64,000 nt of DNA. Origin: Chrysopilus asiliformis (lineage: Eukaryota > Arthropoda > Insecta > Diptera > Rhagionidae). The translations under genes and the position numbers were made by a program. The notes under the pieces were generated by a model, which saw only the letters and a program-made list of their open reading frames with translations, had not been told where the DNA came from and searched no databases. The DNA lies in the NCBI GenBank assembly GCA_964034945.1, contig OZ035960.1, positions 29,313,487 through 29,377,486 on the forward strand, written 5' to 3'. The stretch's first letter is position 1, and the number at the start of each line of letters is the position of its first letter. Shown here one piece after another: positions 36,001 through 48,000 of this stretch.

Positions 36001-39000
36001 GTAGAAAGATAAAATCATACTTTTCAAATATAAAATAATATTGACGACATATACTTTTACCACTGGAGTTGTAAATTTTACCACTGGAGTAGTAAATTTC
36101 ACAATTTTTTGAAATGGTGCTGCTTTACAGTGAAAATAGTAAAATCAATTGCGTTTCATATCATTTGGCGCCATTCTTTCCTCTCAATAAAGCAAGTTGA
36201 GTGGTCTTGAAATGACTTCACATACAGAGAGAAAATAGTAAATCTAACTATTTTATAATGGGGTATCGTGACTATTACTAAATTAGTTAATTTCAATAAC
36301 AAAAATTGTCGAAATCGGATATTTTTATGATAAATTGAACTACTCAGTAGTTAAATTTACAATTTTGTGGGTAAATTGACTATTTTTGTAATTGAAATGA
36401 ACTATTTTGTAATTGAAAATAACTATTTTAGTTATAGTCTCGATTCGCCATTATAAAATAGTTAGATTTACTATTTTTGCTCTGCGTGTGTGTATGCCCA
36501 AGGTGGCCGAACGCTTTATAATTTAGTCAGACTGACACAAAATCTACAAACATTTGAAGTAATTAAAATATTAGAAATCACAATTTCGGATTATCCAAAA
36601 AACTACGCATTCATTTTGCCAAATTTTTAGAACCTCTTCTCTGTATCCAGTATTTTGTTCAAATTCTTTGTATGAATTTCGAGGCACTTCAATTTTCCTC
36701 ACAATTCGTTTCTTCTAAAATATTTTCCGCGTTATAAAAATTTAAATAGCAACTAAAAAATCAAACAGCATAAACAACTATTTTTTGTATTAAACATTTC
36801 CATTCTAACGACCGACATAGCAAACCAATCTAAAAGTATTAGACTTAAAAATCAACTAAAAGTTTATATTAAACTGCCAAAAGGAAAACAAATGAATAAT
36901 TTGTAATGCGAGTTTACATAAATTTTTACGTTCAATAAAACACAGTGAGTGAGCTTACACTGTCAGTTCCGCATAAATTCACCTTCTTGAATAGTGTTTT
37001 TCCTCGTAAACTATACAACGTCCATAAAATTGATTGATTTCAATGATGTGGATCTATGATCCTATCATGAAAATCCATAAATCTACAGAAGAAAAATGAG
37101 TATTAACTGAACGTTACTACGTATGTATTCGAAAGGTTTAGAAAAGTTATACCGATAAGTATAACGCAAAAAAATGTATTCTTGTATATTTGAATTTCAA
37201 TTCTAAAGTGAAGTTACGTGGGAAATTGAAAACAAACTAAATTCTTATCGACTTTTCCTGTCTCCGTAAGGAAAATAAAACTTGAGAAAAATGAGAAAAT
37301 CAACTTCGTGATACGTTTATGTAGTGCTATGGGGGAAGTGTTTTCAATTTAAGTGGGTATTTATTTTGTATGTACATACTTTTATTACATACTTGTAAAA
37401 ATTCCAATACAAAACTATAAAATTTGATGAAAATAAAGAAAAAAACTAAAAATCAAAGTGTTTTGCTCGACTACTGTGTTCGCCTGTAATCTTGTGGGTG
37501 GACGAGCGGACGAGCGGACGGGCGGTGAGGCGTGTCCATTTTTTATAACACTGTAAGTCGACAACGCGTGAACTGATTTTGACAAAGTATGGAATCGTGG
37601 TCTTGGGAGTAGCATAGGCTAAATGGGTTCTAGAAAATATAAAATGGCGGATGCCGGGTCTGTTTTGTCTAAATCGTACCTTATCATGACGGATGTCAAA
37701 TAGAAAGTTTTAAGAAAATACTCGTAAATATGTACAAAATATTCCAAAAAAGTCAAAATGGTGAACATCGAATGTCATTATACCCGTATGGTGAAACCAA
37801 AGGGTATATTAGATTTGCCTTACCGTTTGTAACGCCAAGATCCCGTCATCACACACAAAAATGAATTACACCAGTGTGTTTAGAATGATAAAAAAAAAAT
37901 AATTTTGCATGTCCGTCCGCCCGTCTGTGGCGCGGATTGCGGGCGCACGGATTGAGCTAGAGACTTGGAATTTTACGCAGATTCGTTTTTCGTAAAATGC
38001 AAGGCTAAATTCGTTAATGGGCAAAAATGGACCATTAGGGGGGGGGGGGGGGGGGTACCTCCATACGAATAAAAACATTTTTTGCGAATATCTCAAAAAC
38101 GGTGCATCTTATTAAAAAAATGCAAGAACAAAAGTTGTTTAGGATATGATTCTACATAAAACTCCCATACATGCGATTGGAATAAATTAAAAAAAAAATC
38201 TTATTGAAAAGTTTGACTTCAAAGTGGAATTTTGATACAACTGTTCGCCGTTCACTTAAACTTCGATTAATTATAGCTTTTGTTATGTTTATCTATAGCT
38301 ACATAGTGTTTTACGCAATTATTTGTAATATTACTCCAATCGACTCGAGAGTGTCCGGGAAATGTTTTTTAGGCAAAATCAAGACGTCGAAAGTTTTCAT
38401 GACTACAATACTTTGTTATACTTCGTATAAGAAAGTAAAAATAATATGAAAACCTCTCTATATCACATAGGAGTATATCAGATTTAGTATACCGTTTGAA
38501 ACGCATCGAACAAATCGCAAGACACAAAAATGAACTACACCAGGGATGACATAAGATTTTGATTTTCACAGGTCCGTCCGTCTGTCTGTCCATCTGTCTG
38601 TCTGCCCGTGACCACCATAACTTTCGAAAGGATTGAGGTAGAAACTTGAAATTTTGTTTAGGTACTTTCCTCGTAAGTGGCTAGACCTTAGCTTAAAACT
38701 TATTCTAGATTGGGCAAAATTGGACCATTCCTTCACCTCTCCCCCATACAAACAAAACAGTTTTTTCGCAATTTTCTCGAAAACGTTGAGTCAGTTTGAG
38801 AAATTTAGAGAGATAAAATGAGGGAAATTTAGAGAGAAAACTGTGCATCATATCGAAAAATTTATTAACTTGAAATGTGTTTAGAATATAATTTTACATA
38901 ACTTATAGGTATGTACATAAATATCCAGTTGGGCCACTCCTTCCGCCCTCCCCCACAAATTGATTTTTTTTCTATTTTCTCGAAAATGGTGTTTCGTATT

Positions 39001-42000
39001 GAAAAATTTATAAATGATTTTACATAACTCATCCACACATCAAAATCTAATCGGACCACTTCTTTCCCCCTCTCATATACAAATGGAATTTTTAAATAAA
39101 AATTTTGTCTGTATTTAACGATTGGGCTTTTCTTATGTTTAACTATAGCAGATTTATATTTTAGTCATGTATTCTGCTACTAAAAAACTCACCCGCAAAA
39201 AATTTTGTTGCAATCGAAGTTTAGAAAATAAGAAATTCCAATTTGCAATTTGCAATTGCAACGCGAACGCAGAAATTGTCACTTAGAAGTTTGTTCCATA
39301 GAAATCATTTGAAGTGAGCACAGTGAACGCAGTGAACGCAACTACAACGCAAAAGTTTGCAAACTTCTAACTTTGCCGCAGCAATTCTGCGTTGACAGTT
39401 CATAAAGTGAGGTTGGGGAAATGTTGTTCGAGGAGAAATTGATAGCCTTAGTGCAATAACATACAAATAACAAAGATAAAGACCGACAAAGCAAATTATC
39501 GCTTCGAAATTATCCATTTTTGTAATTTTGCCAACTTTATACCACTTTATATTATGTCACTTGTACTACTTCACGAGATGCCATTGGGCTCTGCCGCCGA
39601 AATGTTGCGCTGCGTGACAGTTCACAGCGTTGGAGTTGCGTTCGCGTTGCGTTCATTGGGCTTACAATGTTTCATAACTCGTTACAATGTTTACAATGTT
39701 TCATAACTCGTCGCAGGCTACTCAAAAATATTTACTTAACCTAAAATTCGGCGTTCGCTAAGTTATGCTACATTTACACGAATGACAAATTTGTCATTTT
39801 TTTCTTGTCATTATGTTAATTCCCGTGTAAATGGCATAATTTTTGTAATTTTTTCTGTCAGAAAATGTCAATCTCTCATAAAAGAATGAACTTGTCCATT
39901 CTTTTATGCCAGATTGTCATTCGTACAAACGCAATATTAGTTATGACAAAAGTTGAATACTAAAGTTGTCATAACTAATATTGCGTTTGCACGAATGACA
40001 ATCTGGCATAAAAGAATGGACAAGTTCATTCTTTTATGAGAGACTAGCTTGAAAGAACCCGGCGTTGTCCGGGTAGTAATAAATTTTTGAATATGAAAAA
40101 ATCCTTTTTTTTTCAAAAGTATTTTGATGTATAGAAAAATTATGCAGTAATTATATGTATTTCAAACAATTTTCTGTTCATATTTTTTTTGGTTTGACGC
40201 ACTGTTTTCAAGAAAATTGCAAATATTTTTTCCATCTGCTTGGGAGAAAGGGAATAGAGCGAATTCCCTTATTGCCAGACACTTAAGATTTTTGCATTTA
40301 TGGTGTAACATATGTTGAACAACCATAAAATAGTTTCAGAGATAGCTGAGGAGGGGATTGGTCGAAAATTTACCCTGACAGATAACCTATCCAACACTAA
40401 AAATTGTATAAAAATCCGTTCTGTAGTTTAGTAGATAGCAGGAGAGGGGGCTCGCACCATGTAGAGCGGAGTAATTTGAGTGGATGAAAATTTCTTTTAT
40501 GATTGACCTGCCCAACACTGAAAACCGTATTCAAATCCCTTCAGTGGTTCAGAAGATAACAGGCGAGGGGGTGAAAGGGGAGCCGATACCGCGACCACAC
40601 CTAACTATAAATCGTGGTCATGATACATAGTCTATGTTGGTGCAGTAGTTCTTGAGTTTATACGTTACTCCATCTCACAAATCAAAAAAATTTATAACTC
40701 TATCTCACAAATCAAAAAAAAAAAACTTGGGGACCTCCACACTATATGTGTATCAAACCAAACCAATCGCTGGACACAAAAATGAACTACACCAGGGTGT
40801 TTGGAATGACAAAAGATTTTGATTTTAGCATGTCCGACCGTCTGTCTGCCCGTCTGTCGTCTGTCCGTCTATATATCCGTGAATATCATAACTTTCGGAA
40901 GGATTGAGCTAGAGATTTGAAATATTTTCAGTTGCGTTTCTCGTAAATGGCAATGCTAAGTTCTTGAACTGGCAAAATCGGACCATTCCCTTCTCCATAT
41001 AAATGAAACTTTTTTCGCAATTTTCTCGAAAATGGTGAATCGCATTGACAAATTTATAAAGCTAAAATGTTTTTTATACCCGTATGGTGAAACCAAAGGG
41101 TATATTAACTTTGCTTTACCGTTTGTAACGCCAAGATCCCGTCATCACACACAAAAATGAATTACACCAGTGTGTTTAGAATGATAAAAAAAAATGAATT
41201 TTGCATGTCCGTCCGTCTGTCTGTCCGTCTGTCTGTCCGTCTGTCTGTCTGTCCGTCCGTCTGTCTGTCCGTCCGTCTGTCTGTCCGTCTGTCTGTGGTG
41301 CGGATTGCGGGCGCACGGATTGAGCTACAGACTTGAAATTTTGCACAGGTCCGTTTTTCGTAAAATGCAAGGCTAAGTTCGTTAATGGGTAAAAATGGAC
41401 CATTAGGGGGGGTACCCCCCATACGAACGAAACCGATTTTTGCGAATATCTCAAAAACGGTGCATCTTATCAAAAAAGTCCAACAAAAGTTTTTTAGAAT
41501 ATGATTCTACATAAAACTCCCATACATCAAAATCCGATTGGAATAAATTTTAAAAAATCTTATTGAAAAGTTTTACTTCAAAGAGGAATTTTCATACAAT
41601 TGTTCGAATTTTGATACGAATATCACCATACGGGTCTCCAATGATTGCCAGATTGGCAATTATAGCTTTTGTTATGTTTTGAATATGATTTTACATAACT
41701 TATCTATCCATCAAAATTCAGTTAGACTACCTCTTTCCCCTCCCCGATACCCATTGAATACTTTTTCCTTATTTTCTCGAAAACGGTGCATCGTATCGAA
41801 AAGTTTATAACGACGAAATGTGTTTAGAATATGATTTTATACAACTTATCTATCCAGTTGGACCACTCCTACCTCCCTCTCCCATACAGATAGATTTTTT
41901 TAAATAAACGAATTGGTCGGTGACAAAATACATTATTTAAATTCGTTCTCTATAAAATGAATAATTTAAATTATCAAATTGCACAAAAGCAGTGGATGAA

Positions 42001-45000
42001 TAAAGGAAATTTGTGTTGATGCAAGTCCAGATTCGATGTGCCGCTAACCTCACTTTTGGAAATCACTATGTTCTGGAAAAAATCACAAAATTCAACACCA
42101 ATCCATTTACGTTCACGTGGTCACTGAGTAAATTCCTTGATTCACTTCGTTGTACACAAAATAAAATACTTTCGACGATTTAAAAGTGGGAAAAACAGCG
42201 ATAATTTGCGCACTATATCGATAAACAACCGCTTCGCATCAATCATCAATGAGGAAAGAGCGAATATATTTCTCAGTTGTCAAACGCGAGTCTGAGAGCG
42301 TAACGCCATCTGTTGGCGATAAAATTATTGTGAGGTACAAAATTTTCCGTTTTTGAATTCCAAATACAATATTTTCTCCTTCCATACCATTATCCCATAC
42401 AATATGCAAATTTCAATTTTTCCGATATTCCCGTTTTTCCCCAAAATTTTTCTCGACTTTTCCAACAAAACGAAAAAAGATTCGAGATTTTTGATTTGGA
42501 ATTACTGAAAGTGCAAACCAGAAAACCGCTCCCCTGAAAGTATGCAATTTCGGTTTTCCAAGATTTTCCAACTTTTCCGGTAGAAATTTCCAATTTTCGG
42601 CTCCGTTGTGTTTTTATATGTTGCAATACGAATCCAACAAAAAAAACCCCATGCAAATCGGATTATATTCAGCCGAGTTATGGATAGTCAAACGGACCAC
42701 GATTCATTTTTATATATAAAGATTGACATTTTCTGACAGAAAAAATTACAAAAATTATGCAATTTACACGGGAATTAACATAATGACAAGAAAAAAATGA
42801 CAAATTTGTCATTTGTGTAAATGTAGCATTAAAGTCTAGCCGTTGTTTTCATTCTCGGTATTTTACAGGTTTTTTCTACTAATGGTATACAAAATACAAA
42901 TAATATAGGGGCATGTATGACAATAGATTTAATTCTCTCTCTCTCTCTCTCGGCACTACAACCGGTTTCCGATCTTGGCGTGTCGCAATGACTCTCGCCA
43001 GAGGTCCCGGTCACGTGCCGAAGTTCTATAGTTTTGCATCCCATATCTCTTCGCGTCCTGATCAACGCCGTCTTGCCATCTGAGGTCGGGTCTTCCTCGT
43101 CGCCTTGTTGTTAAAAAAAAACCTACCGCAGAAGACTTTCCGATCCGGGTCACTTTCACTCATTCGAGTGACTTGAACAGCCCACCGCAGTCTGTTGAGA
43201 TTTAATTAATCACATTCGTTCCACAAAATCAGCCATTGCTATCAAATCAAAAATTTTGCTACATTTTTGCTAGTTCCCTTTGTTTTAATTTTCTTTAGAA
43301 ATTCTTTTGCTACGACAAAATCAATTATCCTTAACGGATGTCTACTTCTTATTACATCAATTAAATCCTACAAATTATCGTTTAAAAGTGATTTTATATG
43401 AAAGAAAAACAGCATTTCTCTGGTAAATGCCAAGAGAAAGGAAACGAAACGAAAAAGAAATAACGTAAAAATTAAAAGCATATCACATTCAATTTACTAC
43501 ACAATTTACTATAAATATAATATACTAAGGCATCAATTTGCTAAGTGAATGCTATTTATAGTAGAACCATATCCTATTCTATCCTCCTCTAAAGGCAATA
43601 TAAACTCACATATCTCAGTGCTAACAGTGTAACAAAATTTATCTTCCTAAATGCGTGGAATAAATGTTAACTAAAAAAGGAGATGAAAATAAAAGCAAAA
43701 GCGAAAAAAAAAAGAATTTGGTAAACTTGAACCCAAATAAGGATACACACATAGACACAGGCGTACATATTTGTGATATCGAGAAAAAATTCAGCTGAAA
43801 ACATAGATGGAAAAATGAAAATGAAATAAAAATGGAAACATTCAACATAAAGCGTAGCTACAAAAATACATTCATATAGGAAGAAAATATAGAGAATGTA
43901 AAATAAGGAAGAATCTCGAGACGAAACGGGATAACGTGAATGTTTCGGGGATAAAAAAAAAATAGAAATTGACGACCAACAAAAAGTATACCGAAAGCTA
44001 ATATAAAGCAATTTATTTGTACCGCACAATTTAAGGCCATTATCTTCCACATCCACCCCGCTTTAGTCGAATAATACACTCGCTAAAGTGATTTCGAGAG
44101 CAGAATAGCAACTTTATGTGCTTTTCCCGTTCTATATGCGGACATCATTTGATATGAATCTGGCTGGCTGTATGGGACGAGAATATCAGAACGGATAGTC
44201 TTTGCCCGCCTTCCTGAATCAAGGATCCCATCCCCCATATACCACTTCACACTACAGCCAGGCATTCTGTTGGAATGGGGGTTAGAGAGGTAGCCAAGCA
44301 ACGTCTGAATAACTGTCGGTAGGTACAGACTAGTTGTTGAGGATGCGATACAAAACGACAAGTTGATAGGGGAAAAGGACCAAACACATGGAAACACTAC
44401 ACGCGTATAAATACATATGCAGCGATAATAGTATGATGGGAAGGGAAACAGCACTTCAAATTGGGTTCGTGTACAAGATAAAAGGACGAATTCACAACGT
44501 CTGGACTACAGTAAAAATTCCATATACTGGTATAAACGTATAAATGAATTTCGGGTGGGAATATCGTTTTATGGGATAGCGAAGAGGTGGGCGTTTGAAT
44601 GAGTTTTCGGGTAATTTTCCTTATATAATATTTTCTCAGCAATGTTTCGATCCATAGGTGTAAGAAAAAAGGCGGGAAAACAATTTACCAATACATAAAT
44701 TTATAACTGATACACTGTTTGGAGGGTGGTTGCGTCTTTTCTAGATTGTATCATTTATGTAAGTAGAGTTGAGATTTGAAATATAATGAAATGAAAGTTA
44801 AATATAGCTCATTACATTGGAAGTTTAGTAGATTCTGTTAGATTGCAAAAGTTTTCATTATAGGAATGTGCTTTTTATTCAATTTATTGTGAAATCAAAT
44901 ATGTTACATTTTTTAAAAACTTTTTTTAGACCTTAGATTATATATAATGTATCTAACTGACTTCTACGAACAGATTATATCTGTTTTTACTGTAGTTACT

Positions 45001-48000
45001 TAGTCTGTCTGTCAAGTAAGTAACTACAGTAAAACTTGTAAAAGCCAGACTCGCACCGGACCAAGAAATTTGTCCGGCTTAAGCCCAATTCAGACTAACG
45101 ATTGCGATTACGATTGCTATTACGATTGCGATTACGATTACGATTACGATTGTGATTACGATTACGATTACGATTGCGATTGCAATTACGATTGCTATTA
45201 CGATTGCGATTACGATTACGATTAATATTACGATTACGATTGCTATTACGATTGCGATTACGATTGCGATTGCTATTGCGATTGCGATTACGATTACGAT
45301 TACGATTACGATTACGATTACGATTACGATTGCGATTACGATTGCTATTACGATTGCGATTGCGATTGCGATTGAGCTTCCTTGACCAATGAGATCAAAG
45401 CTTTCATTTGCCTATTGTTGAAAGCTTTGATTTCATTGGCCGATACGCTTCAATTGTAATAGTCTGAATTGGGTTTTAGACAGGTTTCCGGCTTACACAG
45501 GTTGGACTAAAAACATTTGTTTTTTATTTTGTTTTACGATGGCATGGCGTAGCTACCCAACTAACAAACTCTCCAGACCAAAACTCTTACGAATTTTGAA
45601 ATCTTCTCATTAAACTTTCTTAACACACTGGATACTCTCATAACATTGTTCTTGTAATGACACTCTAATTTTTTCTGATAGCGTTCTTTTTATAAGAGTA
45701 TGACGCTACTAGAGCTACTGAATCTTTTACGCTTATAGCAAGGCGATTTTTGAACTCTTGTAGCGAGCCTTTAAAAACTTGTGTTCTCATTGTATATTTT
45801 TTATAAAGTTTTAACACTTAAAGAGTTTAAATCTTAAATAAAAATGTTATGAGAAGTTAATTCGTATGATTCTCATAAAAACGCGCTTGTAAAAGTTTAA
45901 GTATAAAAATACTTGTTAAAATGCTCATATGAGACATAACGCGAGCTTATGTTCTTATTACAAGAATTTTATTCTTAAAATAAATCTTCGTCAACAGGCG
46001 CCATATTTTCCCTTGATCTTTTTTAACAGTAAAACTTTGAAATTCCAAAAACAGTTTATATATGTAAATTAGGACCTAAAAACACTGCAAAAAGCTATTT
46101 TCTTTAAAAACAAAAACGCATTAAAACAATTGAAACAGTTTCATCAATTATATTAAACATTTAATTTTTCCATATTATATTTCCAATTTATAATATATCT
46201 CACTTTTTCGATTTTTTCGAGGGGTTCCGCGTTTTTTCGAAGTAAAATATGTTATATTATCAGTAAAACTGCATTCCCCATATAATTTTTGCCTATATAT
46301 CCGAAAAAATAGAATTTAAAATCTATGTCATATGAAATTCTAAAACAATATTATCATACGCAAACGTAGACATAACTCGGATCCGAAAATAAATAAACAC
46401 TTCAAAAATAACTTTTACTCTTTAAAAAATTACTTTAACTCTTCAAAAATAAAACCGGATAGATATTTTTATATACTCTTCTCTTTTTAGCAAAGCATAA
46501 AGTACTTGTTATGAAAGTTTTATGAGAATATCAATAAACTCTCATTAGAATTCAAATAGTGTTCTTGTGAGACTTTCGTGACTCTCACAAAAAGAACTGA
46601 TGTCTTGTTATAAGGTAAACAAGTTCTCATAAGTGCGCCATTTAAACCTCATGAGCTACTCATAAAACAGTTGTAGCATTCTACAAGGGTGAAATAGCTC
46701 TGTATGATTACTCTCAAAAGACTCTAGTAGAGTCTTATGAGACGAAAATTGTTAGTTGGGTATCTACAGAACTGTACGGTGAAACCACGAGTTGTAAATG
46801 CTTCAATTTTCGAGCTACTTTGATGAGTTTGAATAACTTAGGAATAATTAATTTTCGGAGGCTTTTCTGGAAAAATGCTCAGAGGATTTCCTTTAAGTTT
46901 TGATACATTTTCTCCCAAAAGCGCAGTTTTCGAGAAATTTTTAAAACAATTTTTAAACACGCTTTTTTACATCAATTTGAAATACACGGTTCAAGAGTTT
47001 TCTTTTTTTGAAAAAAACTATTTGATCTAACATGATTTTAAAGTCATTAGGGCAATTCATTCTTTAGATAGTAAAATCGTAGATTGTAATGTAAATCTAC
47101 GATGGAAAAGTACAACAAAGCGTGGGCAGCGCTTTACTAGAGGTTGTGGGTTTTGTCGCTAAAAAAGCGCGAGTAGAACAAAACTTAGGAAAACAAAATT
47201 CAGTTAGTTATAAATTAAATAGCCTAGAGTGGGGCGGTTCGATCCACGCTTTTCTTTAGTTTATTTTTCGGAAAATAATTTTTCAAAATTGACAAAAAGA
47301 CAATAAATTCCAGCATGTGAAATATTTTTGAAATTCCAGAATCCGGATTCAGACTCACCTCTCCCTTTACCAACCCTCCCCTGCTTTTCAATGGGTTTAT
47401 GTTGAGATGAACTCCCAGCGAGCATCTATGCAGAATTTCAGGCCAATCGACTCGGTAGTTTTCCCGCAAAACGGTAACATAGTGGAAATACCAAGCTTCG
47501 AATTTATTTTATCGCCTCCCCTGACTCCCCCATGACTTTGGCTACTTTTTAATAGGCCTACGTTAGAGCTGGACCTCCGACGAATATCTGTGCCAAATTT
47601 CAGGCCGATCGGCTCAGTAGTTTTTCGGCGAAAAAGTAACATAGAGGAAAACCTAAGCTTCAGACTCACTTCACCCCTTCAATTACTCCCCTCCTCCCCC
47701 GCGCCCGACACCACTCGGGACACTTTCCAATAGGCCTATATTGGGACCAGGCCTACAACGAACACCCGTCCCAAATGTCAGGTCTACCGGTACCGCGAAA
47801 ACCTAATTCTTATTTATATCAAATTATTAAGAAAAAACAATAAGAAATGTTCATACATTCTTTTAACCCTCTAACTGGAATATTTCCGAAAAAAATTCAC
47901 CAAAATATGACTTTCAACTTGCCCAAGACAACGTATAGGGCTAAATTTTTTCCAGCTTGTAAAGCGATAACTTACAAAAGTCAGTGTAACACGTTCCGGC

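Larger units (their letters stand above)
40044..42722 (-). mobile_element. Canonical non-autonomous Helitron, 2.7 kb
   Basis: On the minus strand the element starts TCTTTATATATAAAAATG and ends TTCTTTCAAGCTAG. A stem-loop ACCCGG-ACAACG-CCGGGT lies about ten bases before the CTAG. It sits between host A and T with no target duplication. Comparison with the uninterrupted MITE at 1308-1691 restores GAGAGATTGACATT exactly when 40044-42722 is removed, so both ends are certain. No Rep or helicase coding is visible. The interior holds family R fragments and a complete TIR element, which are later insertions or passengers. Confidence 0.9.
39766..42828. mobile_element. 384-bp palindromic MITE, copy 2, interrupted by a Helitron
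   Basis: Left part 39766-40043 and right part 42723-42828 join to give the same near-perfect palindrome as the MITE at 1308-1691. TTA flanks both ends (39763-39765 and 42829-42831). The interruption occurs inside the word GAGAGATTGACATT. Confidence 0.85.

Noticed and set aside
41162..41473. Overlapping open frames on both strands rich in Thr-Asp-Arg or Cys-Leu-Ser-Val
   Set aside because: They are the GTCTGTCC microsatellite of a TIR element read in different frames.
44083..44454. Minus-strand frame of 123 codons in CTF18 intron 13
   Set aside because: The second half looks slightly coding-like, but there is no known domain, no promoter and no splice sites. Left as part of the repeat-poor island.
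45152..45392. Open frames coding Ile-Thr/Ile-Ala and Leu-Arg repeats
   Set aside because: They are pure translations of the GATTRC hexamer array, open in more than one frame, with no start context or splice signals.
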